From Tritrichomonas musculus (Eukaryota; Parabasalia; Tritrichomonadida; Tritrichomonadidae): a DNA stretch of 64,000 bases. Shown piece after piece: positions 10,848-18,977 of this stretch (position 1 is its first letter; every line of letters starts with the position of its first letter). The position numbers were made by a program, and so were the translations under genes. The notes under the pieces are model-generated. The model had not been told where the DNA came from and made no database searches. It saw nothing but the letters and a program-made list of their open reading frames with translations. The stretch is from positions 434,001 through 498,000 of the forward strand of contig JAPFFF010000039.1 in assembly GCA_039105265.1 (NCBI GenBank), written 5' to 3'.

Positions 10848-11498
10848 TTATTTGCAACAGCCACCAGAATTATTTGCTGGTTCATTATTTTCATCACCAA
10901 CTTTAATTCCAGATTCGTTTAGAGGATCAATATGGTTATCCATTATATATTTAACGAGGAATTTTGCAGCCTCATCGATATTTGTTCCGTTTCTAGCAGA
11001 TGTTTCATAGAATCCGATAAAATTATTCTCTGCAACAAATTGGTCAATCTCTTCTTTCGTTTTGAACCATTTTCCATCTTGGCAAAGATCAATTTTATTG
11101 CCAAGTAATAAGCATGGAATTGGTTTCTTTTCTGAAGTAAAAACTTTATCATCAATATCGTTTTTCCAATTTGTTACCATTTCAAAACTTTGAGCTCTTG
11201 TTACATCAAAAACGACCAAAGCAGCACAAGCCTCTTGATAATAAACATGAGTCATATTTCCATATCGTTCTTGTCCAGCAATATCCCACAATTGAAGGCT
11301 TATTGTTGTATGATCGTCCCATTTGATATCTTTATTTGCGAAATCAACACCAATTGTTGTTTTGTAAAATTCAGAGAAAAATCCTTGGACGTATTGACGG
11401 ATTAAAGATGTTTTTCCTGTTCCCATTTCACCAACAACTAAAACTTTGAGGATTTTAGTGAACTGCGATTGTGAATCAGAAGGGGCTAATTCGACCAT
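10848..11498 (-). CDS. Rab32/38-like small GTPase
   Basis: 216 residues with every G box. The P-loop G-E-M-G-T-G-K-T is at 23-30, switch I has T47-T48-I-G-V-D-F, the G3 box W-D-I-A-G-Q-E is at 71-77, N-K-I-D at 134-137 and E-T-S-A-R at 165-169. The I-A-G-Q-E spelling, instead of the usual T-A-G-Q-E, followed by R-Y-G-N-M-T and V-Y-Y, is typical of the Rab32/38/29 subfamily. In other eukaryotes that group acts on lysosome-related organelles and mitochondria. The protein ends in G-G-C-C-K, so two cysteines (214-215) are available for geranylgeranylation, with one unusual lysine after them. Start: first ATG, with 12 residues before the GTPase core, a normal length for a Rab. Confidence 0.93.
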   Translation of the reverse strand: MVELAPSDSQSQFTKILKVLVVGEMGTGKTSLIRQYVQGFFSEFYKTTIGVDFANKDIKWDDHTTISLQLWDIAGQERYGNMTHVYYQEACAALVVFDVTRAQSFEMVTNWKNDIDDKVFTSEKKPIPCLLLGNKIDLCQDGKWFKTKEEIDQFVAENNFIGFYETSARNGTNIDEAAKFLVKYIMDNHIDPLNESGIKVGDENNEPANNSGGCCK

Positions 11499-11615
11499 TT
11501 CTTGTATGAATTTTTCTTATATATTGGTGATTGGTATGTGATATGAAAAATTTATAAAATTCAATAAAATTTTTTATTTTGAATATGCTAATAAAATTTG
11601 CCATAATTTAATTGC

Positions 11616-14288
11616 ATGACAGAAAATCAGATAGAGAAACTAGGGAAAGGAAGATATGGTGATATTTTTCGAATTGAGAAAGATTCAAAAATTTATATGA
11701 AAGAAATTTTAAATGACGATAATATTTTATTTCCCGAGGTTGATATCATAAAAGAGCTTGATCATCCTGTTTGCTTAAAATTACATGAATATAAATATCC
11801 TAATCAAGAAGAAGGTAAAAAAGGTTATCTTATTTACGAGTATATGCAAAATGGTACTTTGAGCCAAATTCGTCAGAAAAAAGAAAATACATTAAATTTA
11901 TCAACGATAATGATTACCCTCTACGGAATTGCAGATTGTATGAATTATGTTAACAATCAAAAATTTCTTCGTTGCGACTTAAACTTATCTAATATATTTT
12001 ATGATGACAAATTTCAACCGCATCTTTCAGGATTTTACTTCCCATCAAATTTAGAATTAATATCGTCACCTTCAATTAAGCAAAGTTTTTTTAATTACAA
12101 CATACCTTTAGTTTTAAATAATCAACCGAATGATGTTTATAACTATGGGAAACTTATTTGTTCAATATTTTCAGAAGAATGTCAAGAAATTTCAGAAAAT
12201 CGAGAATTCTCCATTCCAACCACAATTCCTGACTTTTTAAAATCTATAGTAGAACAATGTTTAGATAATGATGTTTCAAAACGTCCTTCTTTTCTTTCCA
12301 TTTGCGATTTTCTGAAAAACACGGAAGAATTAATAAATGTTGATATGAAGAGTTACCATGATTATATCAAAAAAATCGATGATTTCCATGAAATCACGTA
12401 TAAATCTGTAAATCGAAAAAAAACAGGTATTTCAGTTTTTTTTGATGAATATATTAATACGATTAAATCTATAAATTGTTTCAATGATAAAATCAAAAAA
12501 GGAAAAAAAGATAGAGAATCGAGTGGTGGATTTGGTACAGTTGCTGAAGTTCAATATCCTAAAGGGAGTGGCAAATCTGTTGCCGAAAAAACCTTAAGTC
12601 CCCCAATTAACAGATGCGAATCCATTAATTTTCTCAAAATTTTCTTCAGAGAAACATTTAACATTTTTCAGACATATCATCCTTGCACATTGGGCTTAAT
12701 TGGATTTGATCTCTTTCATTTACCCCAAGATGGAAGTGATGAAGTGATTAAGCCACATATTGCAATGGATTTTTGTGAATATGACAGTCTCGAAAAGAGC
12801 CTTAAGTCTTCGGATCCTAATGATCCTCGAAATAACAATTTTAGCGCATCGGTCAGAGGTAATCCGAGTATTTATACAATAATTGTTTATGGCATCTCAC
12901 GTGGATTTGCGTATCTGCATGCCAATAATATTAAACATCGAGACATCAAAGGGGCAAACATATTATTTGATAAGCTTTTCCATCCTCATATCGCTGATTT
13001 TGGCTTATCAAAACAAACCGATAGCGATAGTCTTTCTGTGCTTCAAGGATCTCCTCTATATATTCCTCCTGAAGTGCAAAACGAAGGTGAAAATTATTTT
13101 TCGGAATCTGATGTTTATTCAGTTGGATTAATTTTTTATGAGATTTTTGAAAGGCATCTATACTATTTTGCTCTGAATTACGCTATGAAATATGCTGGAT
13201 CTAAAGGAAAAAGTAAAATTTCATACGATGATAAAAATAAAGATTATCATAAACAAGTCATTAATTACAGAATTGATGAAGAAGAATTACCTATATTTGA
13301 AATTACTCCAGAGAAATATCGAGATCTCATTAAGAAAATGCTTGATCCTGATATATATAATAGACCTTCTATGGAAGAAGTTAGTAAATTCTTTGAAAAT
13401 CCGGAAAATTGGTATGAAGGAACTGATCCTGAAGTATTTTATAATTACAAAAGAGAGATTGATATAGTTGAAGAAAAATGTCAATCCAAATTATTCGAAG
13501 CTAGACATTATTCGATGGATGAAACTTCAAAAAAGTACACAAATGAAATATTAGATGATACCAACTCTAAATCAGGACGAAGTAAATGCTATAAAGAATT
13601 ACATGATCTTTACTTATATCAGCAAAAAATGCAGACCGACGAAACTATAAAAAAAGATGAAGATAAATTAAAACTTTATGGATTTTTGACAGCATCTTCG
13701 GCCTTAGCCTCAATTCACTTATTTGGAGCAAAAGAAATACCAAAAGATTTAGTTCTTGCATCCCATTTTATCAAGGAATCACAAAAAAATAATAAAGATA
13801 GTCAAGATGTAATATATTATCACAAGTTGTTGATTGAAGAAATTAAAAAGTATGAAAAAAAGGAAATACAATTGAGTGATCCTGTTGAAACTTTTGAAAG
13901 CATAAATGGTCGGTTGCTTATGGGAATGTATAAAGAAGGAATAGGCGAATCAACTGATGCAATGAAATTATACTTGAATAGTGCTATCCAAGGATCAATT
14001 GAAGCTGAAGGGAGAGCTGCTATTCTACTCTACAAAAATGGCAGAGTTGATGATGCTGAACAAATGTTGATGAACCTTAGACCATGGCAAAACTTAGATA
14101 GTGATTATATCCCTAATTTATTTGTCAATCGAAGTGATGAAAGCAAAATTTGTTTATTCTACCTCGGATTAATTAAATTAAACAAAGGTGAAATTGACAA
14201 AGCCAACCAAATGTTCAAAAAACTTTTCCTCTTGGGATTTCCGAATGCTGATAATTTTTTATCAATTTGTTACTTTAAAAATCATTAA
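11616..14288 (+). CDS. Tandem kinase-like and protein kinase with C-terminal Sel1-like repeats
   Basis: 890 residues. The first kinase fold (about 1-240) has a glycine loop (L-G-K-G-R-Y-G, 9-15) and lysine 29. It reads R-C-D-L-N-L-S-N at the catalytic loop and has S-G-F where D-F-G is expected, so it is probably a pseudokinase. The second kinase (about 295-610) keeps H-R-D-I-K-G-A-N (near 440), D-F-G (near 460) and P-P-E, and looks active; its sequence is closest to tyrosine-kinase-like serine/threonine kinases. Residues about 690-890 form helical Sel1/TPR-like repeats (for example K-L-Y-L-N-S-A-I-Q-G). Kinase plus Sel1 architectures are common in trichomonads. The gene is divergent from the Rab-type gene, with only 117 bases between the two starts, so they may share a promoter region. 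Confidence 0.9.
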   Translation: MTENQIEKLGKGRYGDIFRIEKDSKIYMKEILNDDNILFPEVDIIKELDHPVCLKLHEYKYPNQEEGKKGYLIYEYMQNGTLSQIRQKKENTLNLSTIMITLYGIADCMNYVNNQKFLRCDLNLSNIFYDDKFQPHLSGFYFPSNLELISSPSIKQSFFNYNIPLVLNNQPNDVYNYGKLICSIFSEECQEISENREFSIPTTIPDFLKSIVEQCLDNDVSKRPSFLSICDFLKNTEELINVDMKSYHDYIKKIDDFHEITYKSVNRKKTGISVFFDEYINTIKSINCFNDKIKKGKKDRESSGGFGTVAEVQYPKGSGKSVAEKTLSPPINRCESINFLKIFFRETFNIFQTYHPCTLGLIGFDLFHLPQDGSDEVIKPHIAMDFCEYDSLEKSLKSSDPNDPRNNNFSASVRGNPSIYTIIVYGISRGFAYLHANNIKHRDIKGANILFDKLFHPHIADFGLSKQTDSDSLSVLQGSPLYIPPEVQNEGENYFSESDVYSVGLIFYEIFERHLYYFALNYAMKYAGSKGKSKISYDDKNKDYHKQVINYRIDEEELPIFEITPEKYRDLIKKMLDPDIYNRPSMEEVSKFFENPENWYEGTDPEVFYNYKREIDIVEEKCQSKLFEARHYSMDETSKKYTNEILDDTNSKSGRSKCYKELHDLYLYQQKMQTDETIKKDEDKLKLYGFLTASSALASIHLFGAKEIPKDLVLASHFIKESQKNNKDSQDVIYYHKLLIEEIKKYEKKEIQLSDPVETFESINGRLLMGMYKEGIGESTDAMKLYLNSAIQGSIEAEGRAAILLYKNGRVDDAEQMLMNLRPWQNLDSDYIPNLFVNRSDESKICLFYLGLIKLNKGEIDKANQMFKKLFLLGFPNADNFLSICYFKNH

Positions 14289-14747
14289 CTTGTCAATAAA
14301 AAATAAGTTATTTCTATATGATTATTTATAAAATTTTAAATAATTGTACTTTTGTGAGGAGACTTAAAAAGTGGAAAATCCTCAGAAAACAATATTCATT
14401 TTATATTTTTACATAATTTTTGCCGAGACTACATACTGCTCAGCTGGTGTCGATGAATGCTGAGGGAAGCAAGACCGAGTCGAGACCCTGGGGCTAGCAG
14501 TAAGATTTTAATATATTATTCAAAATCAAAGAATTGTAAGAGTAGCTGCAACGAAATTTTTTGGACAAGCCCTCTCAAAAAGTGGACTGTCAAATTGATT
14601 TTTCTCATTGGTAAGAAGGTTTTATGATTTTATAATAACATAATATAAAACTTTATTTTGAGCGTTTGCACCTTTTAAATAAATGATTAAAATTCCTGGG
14701 AAAAATGCATAAATTCACGATGCTAATTAAAGTTCTATAAAATTAGT
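14289..14747. other. Intergenic stretch with a small GC-rich island
   Basis: AT-rich except about 14,421-14,511, which is much more GC-rich than its surroundings. The island has loose resemblance to tRNA A-box (GCTCAGCTGG) and B-box (GTCGAGACC) sequences but does not fold into a tRNA by eye. A short open frame also runs through it. I cannot assign it. Confidence 0.35.
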
Positions 14748-15557
14748 ATGAATGGATCTTATGGATATGATGGTCTCAATACAGAGCATTACAATAAGAT
14801 TAAGATAGTTGATCGTGACAAAGCATACCAAGCAATCATCAGTGACACATACATGAATGGATTACCATTATCTAGAAACTCTTACCTAATCCAGTTGCAA
14901 CCCAAGAACTTTAGATGCAAAACATGTATTCAAGAATCATTCTTCACACTTGATAATGCAAAGTTCTGGTATCTAACATTCATTTACGATTTCCTTTTCA
15001 AATGTGTTGATCTAGAACGCATTCATTTCATAGAGGGTGATACAGATAGTGCTTACTTTGCAATTGCAGGTGACATGAATAGACATGGTGAACAGTATTT
15101 CGATACAATCATTGCTAACAGAGAATTCTATGACAAACATGTTTACAAATTCATGCCTAACCCATCCATTGGAACTAAAGCAGATGAGAAGAAGATCTTA
15201 GGTGCAAGCATTGAAAAATATGGAGATAATCAAGTGGCACTCTGTCCTAAATGCTACACAATTTGGAATAATAAAGAAGACGGTACATCTGAAACCAAAT
15301 CCCTAAAACTTAAAGGTGTATCATTAAAGAAGAACTCAATTCAATCATCAGATTATCTTCATGTTATTCAAGAAAGAACTGTCAAACCTGGTATCAACAT
15401 AAATCTTCAAATGAATCATAACCAAATGAGTAAGATAACAGTATACAAGAATGCATTAACAGGTTTCCATAACAAGATGATCGTACTTCCAAATGAATCT
15501 TGTGCACCATTCATCAAAGGTTTGACTGCTAATGATTACATTTGTGAAAGAAAGTAG
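14748..15557 (+). CDS. Polinton fossil part: family B DNA polymerase, C-terminal portion
   Basis: 269 residues. The G-D-T-D-S motif near residue 97 is the metal-binding motif C of family B polymerases; in Polintons this enzyme is protein-primed (pPolB). The flanking text (I-E-G-D-T-D-S-A-Y-F) fits that motif. Part of the fossil Polinton. Confidence 0.75.
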   Translation: MNGSYGYDGLNTEHYNKIKIVDRDKAYQAIISDTYMNGLPLSRNSYLIQLQPKNFRCKTCIQESFFTLDNAKFWYLTFIYDFLFKCVDLERIHFIEGDTDSAYFAIAGDMNRHGEQYFDTIIANREFYDKHVYKFMPNPSIGTKADEKKILGASIEKYGDNQVALCPKCYTIWNNKEDGTSETKSLKLKGVSLKKNSIQSSDYLHVIQERTVKPGININLQMNHNQMSKITVYKNALTGFHNKMIVLPNESCAPFIKGLTANDYICERK

Positions 15558-15722
15558 ATTTAAATATTTTTGAACAAATTTGTTTACATTCAATGCTATT
15601 ATTGCATTCTCAAAGAGAAGTTTGCAAAGCAAAAAGCAAAAAGCAATTACGTAGTATAAATCCTTATACATAATCTTTATGAATATCTTACATTATATTA
15701 CATTACCATTTATCAGATTCTT

Positions 15723-16382
15723 TTGTATAACATTTTGCAATACTTTTGCAAATACTTTAACAATTATGTAAACATGAATCAATTAAAACTAAATAAAATT
15801 GGTTTCTCAAATGAGCTACATAACAAATTACAGAATAACTTCTTATCAGAAAATCATTTCAGAACACAAGAACAAACAAAAAGTAAACAAAATGAAGAAT
15901 ATTCATTTACTGATTTACATTCAGAAGTTTACAACATCTCTGATGATACGAATCAAGTAAAAGATAAAGTTCAACACAACTTGAATGATAAAGACAAACT
16001 TTCAATTCAAAATGATAACAAACTTGAGAATTCTGAACATATTGAAGAACAAAACCTTGAACAGCAAAAGAAATTCATCAAAAGACAGGAATATAATGCA
16101 TACATGAAATCATATCGTGAACGCAAAAAGAAAGAGATAGAAGAACGTATAAAATCAATTGATATATCTCTCAACGAACAAACCAAATCATATAATAAAG
16201 ATGATATCAAACAAGCTCTCTTTGATTGCATTAATACATTAATAAATATCATTAACATTCATCTTGACAAATTCACAAATGAAGCCAAAAATGATATCAT
16301 CAAATGTCAATATTCTGGTGACATTCTTCAATACACTAATACATTAAATGCTTACATTAACAGCTTATTTGGATCTAAATAA
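15723..16382 (+). CDS. Polinton fossil part: basic/acidic accessory protein
   Basis: Open frame of up to 219 codons. The ATG at 15,774 (M18) may be the real start because the first 17 residues are unlike the rest. The middle carries a basic helix (Y-R-E-R-K-K-K-E) resembling the basic region of the small protein at 17,897-18,151. Function unknown. Confidence 0.55.
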   Translation: MYNILQYFCKYFNNYVNMNQLKLNKIGFSNELHNKLQNNFLSENHFRTQEQTKSKQNEEYSFTDLHSEVYNISDDTNQVKDKVQHNLNDKDKLSIQNDNKLENSEHIEEQNLEQQKKFIKRQEYNAYMKSYRERKKKEIEERIKSIDISLNEQTKSYNKDDIKQALFDCINTLINIINIHLDKFTNEAKNDIIKCQYSGDILQYTNTLNAYINSLFGSK

Positions 16383-16781
16383 TTCGTTAGCAAATTCATT
16401 TAATTTTATTTCTACTTGATTCTTTACCGAATTATTTTTAGACTTATACTGATATGTATTCTTATATGGAATCAATATAAGCTTTCCATAACGTTTTCTG
16501 AATACATGATCATCTATTTTAAATCGTTTATTCATTTCTCTAGTATTCATTTCAGAAACAGTCTCATTATATCTAACAAGTTTCTTTAACAATTTCAATT
16601 CATTTTTGTTAATCAATTCACTAATAATCATTAACAATTTCTCTTCATCAGACTCATCAAATATACCACCTTGATAATTATTTTTATATTCACCACGGAT
16701 ATTTGAATCCATTTTATCTACATTAAAGAAATTATTTTCAGTCATTCTTTGACCTTCAATTAAAAAATTATTTGATAACAA
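16365..16781 (-). CDS. Polinton fossil part: small accessory protein with N-K-x-F-K-I-D motif
   Basis: 138 residues, convergent with the preceding gene and overlapping it by 18 bases. The segment M-N-K-R-F-K-I-D is also found, slightly changed (L-N-K-M-F-K-I-D), in the 112-residue protein at 40,809-41,147 of the second Polinton. The two are probably homologues, and this ties the two elements together. Function unknown. Confidence 0.6.
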   Translation of the reverse strand: MLSNNFLIEGQRMTENNFFNVDKMDSNIRGEYKNNYQGGIFDESDEEKLLMIISELINKNELKLLKKLVRYNETVSEMNTREMNKRFKIDDHVFRKRYGKLILIPYKNTYQYKSKNNSVKNQVEIKLNEFANELFRSK

Positions 16782-16959
16782 ATTTTTCGATAACTTTTCA
16801 TTTTATAATCTTTATCAAAATCATTCCCGTAGGGAACTTTGCATTTCCAAGGGGAACTTTGCAAAGCAAATAGCAAATTTACGAATAAATTGAGATCATA
16901 AATGGGGCTTAAATCATTCGGTATCAATGAAATAGAGTTTGCCACCAAAATCGTGGAAA

Positions 16960-17178
16960 TCAAAATGGGTCCAAATTTGAAAACTGTGTTTTGAGCATAC
17001 TTTGATCATTGACCCATGGAGGGGAGTACACGAACCCTCATTTCACCAGGTCTGACCCCATGAAAACCCAGGATTTGAGTGGGTATGGAGCGATTTTGTA
17101 TATCACCCGACTCTCCCCCACCTATACTCTCTTATTCTGTTATATTCTGTTCATTCGAAACCGTCTGATTATAGCACT
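16960..17178. other. Non-coding, GC-richer stretch inside the Polinton fossil
   Basis: About 200 bases noticeably less AT-rich than the rest of the element, without a convincing open frame on either strand. It may hold promoter or packaging sequence; this is a guess. Confidence 0.3.
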
Positions 17179-17691
17179 GTGTCATTAAACATTGACATTC
17201 CATGGAAATGTAGTTATATAAAATATTATATTTCATCCATTAACACAATGTCAAATATTTTATATTCAACGACTGATGACACTTTTGAATTCATTGATGA
17301 TGAAAAACAATTAATAAAAATAACATTTGAAAATAAATATTCATATGAAATCAAAGAATTAATTAAAAAAATGAATTCAACACAAATGAAAAATGATGAA
17401 TGTGTCAATATTATAACATTTAGTGTAAACGCTGACAATACAATAACTATGCTTTCAACAAAAGATATCACAATTAAATCTATCAGTCATCGAATACAAC
17501 TATTAACTGGACTATATAACACCACACTACCAATTGAAATCAAAAATAACACACCATACATAATTCATGATTTACCAGTTTTAAATTATGCAAATAAATT
17601 ATATCTTGTATCACTTCAGGGTCAAACAGTTTATAGTTCAATTGGTGAAAAAGATTACACACCATCAGTTATTGCAACATTGATTCTATGA
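17179..17691 (+). CDS. Polinton fossil part: unknown protein, possibly structural
   Basis: 170 residues, beta-rich in appearance, no recognised motif. Followed at once by another small frame. The position in the element and the beta-rich text would suit a minor structural protein, but this is inference. Confidence 0.45.
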   Translation: MSLNIDIPWKCSYIKYYISSINTMSNILYSTTDDTFEFIDDEKQLIKITFENKYSYEIKELIKKMNSTQMKNDECVNIITFSVNADNTITMLSTKDITIKSISHRIQLLTGLYNTTLPIEIKNNTPYIIHDLPVLNYANKLYLVSLQGQTVYSSIGEKDYTPSVIATLIL

Positions 17692-17894
17692 TTTTAAATC
17701 AAGCTCCACTCATTGTTAACTATGACCAGACCAAGCCGATAAAAATAAAAACTAATAGCGATTCATTAAAATATCTTGAAATGCGTCTCGTTGATTTTTT
17801 GTATCAGCCAATTAAACTAATGAGTCCGTTATTCATCACAATCAAAATCAAACCATCAACTGATGCAAACGTTGGAGATATCATAAGTAAATAA
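17688..17894 (+). CDS. Polinton fossil part: small unknown protein
   Basis: 68 residues following the 170-residue frame. No motif recognised; beta-rich. Confidence 0.35.
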   Translation: MILNQAPLIVNYDQTKPIKIKTNSDSLKYLEMRLVDFLYQPIKLMSPLFITIKIKPSTDANVGDIISK

Positions 17895-17896
17895 AT

Positions 17897-18151
17897 TTAT
17901 TTATGTTCTTCAATTTGTTTCTTCATTTCTATCAATTCATTTTTTTTACGTTGACGATATTCTTTCTGTTGTCTCTTCCTTGCTTCCTTTCTCTCTTCAT
18001 CATTAGCGTATTTGCTTTTCCTTCCTCGCTTTGTTTCTATTTTTTGTAGATTTTCAATAGACTTCGATTTCGTCATTGATTTAATAATAGGTGTTTGTTT
18101 ATAATTGGTGAAATCAATTTCAGTCATTTTAGGCATCAATAAAAAAATCAT
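17897..18151 (-). CDS. Polinton fossil part: small bZIP-like basic protein
   Basis: 84 residues. The C-terminal half is a basic helix (K-R-G-R-K-S-K, then Y-R-Q-R-K-K-N-E) running into a short heptad-like stretch, like a bZIP basic region or a nucleic-acid-binding protein. Confidence 0.5.
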   Translation of the reverse strand: MIFLLMPKMTEIDFTNYKQTPIIKSMTKSKSIENLQKIETKRGRKSKYANDEERKEARKRQQKEYRQRKKNELIEMKKQIEEHK

Positions 18152-18414
18152 TTATTATTTTTGATTGGGTTATAAATCAATCTATATGTTCGACCATTAC
18201 AACATTCATCTATTATATACTCATCAATATTGAAAGTTTCATCAGTGAACATTTTTATTTTTGTCTCTTCTTTCAATTTTTTCATTTGTGGACTCAATGT
18301 TTTATCATCTCGTTTCAACAGAACACTCAATGGTTGAAAATAAATTAATTCGATTCGCTCGTATTCTTTTGGTATTGGAATGTATTCGATGGCGGTTGAT
18401 GGTGAGGTTGTCAT
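18148..18414 (-). CDS. Polinton fossil part: small unknown protein
   Basis: 88 residues on the same strand as the bZIP-like protein and directly upstream of it, so the two were probably made together. No motif recognised. Confidence 0.45.
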   Translation of the reverse strand: MTTSPSTAIEYIPIPKEYERIELIYFQPLSVLLKRDDKTLSPQMKKLKEETKIKMFTDETFNIDEYIIDECCNGRTYRLIYNPIKNNK

Positions 18415-18977
18415 TTATGTATTGACAAAAAAATTAAAAAATAAATGAAAATATGCATTTTTGGTCTCAGCTAAAACATTTCTTCTTACTCACCACTAAG
18501 TCTGTTTTCTTATGAAAATCAACAAAAATGTAAGTTTCTAATGGGTCAGTGTGGTTAGTATAACCCACTAACATATCTAACTACTATTTTCTGTTGCACA
18601 CTTAGTGTTGCACGTATTTCTCTTATGAGAAGTTCTCAATAAAATATTATGGATTTTATCAAATAATTCAATTAATCTTTAGAAAAAAATTGCGAATTAA
18701 GGCTGATAAAAGGTAATTTCCTTTCAGCGTTTTTCTCGATTTCATATCACATTACAAATCAAAAAGAGATTGATTTATCTTAAAAATCTACATATAATAA
18801 TTAATAAAAATATAAAATTTAATTATAAAAATATATACTAATAAAATATTTTTGTTTGGGAAAAATCTTATTATGAATAATGTGCTTCACCAATTCTTCA
18901 ATTATTTCAAAAGTTATTAGACCATTTAATCGCACAACCCTTAATGGTTAAATGGTCGATGTAAAATTTTACATTGA
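18415..18977. other. Intergenic stretch upstream of UGGT with two symmetric elements
   Basis: 563 bases. At 18,920-18,929 and 18,948-18,957 lies a perfect 10-bp inverted repeat (GACCATTTAA). Next to the gene lies a perfect 14-bp palindrome TGTAAAATTTTACA (18,960-18,973), four bases before the UGGT start codon. A weaker hairpin is near 18,548-18,570. These could be operators or mRNA leader hairpins. Confidence 0.45.

Larger units (their letters stand above)
14748..18414. mobile_element. Polinton/Maverick fossil, broken
   Basis: A cluster of small, tightly spaced genes on both strands in the style of trichomonad Polintons. One has the C-terminal signature of a protein-primed family B DNA polymerase and others are small accessory proteins. 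One of these shares a motif with a gene of the second Polinton at 36.7-44.4 kb. No terminal inverted repeats or target duplication were found, so the ends given are those of the outer reading frames. It is a broken partial copy with probably several breaks. Age cannot be judged without the ends; the reading frames that remain are not badly decayed. Confidence 0.75.

Noticed and set aside
14421-14511. tRNA gene in the GC-rich island
   Set aside because: A-box- and B-box-like words are present but acceptor and T-stem pairing fails by eye.
16760-16963. 67-codon minus-strand frame
   Set aside because: Crosses a spacer with repeated TTTGCAAAGCAAA text; no protein-like features.
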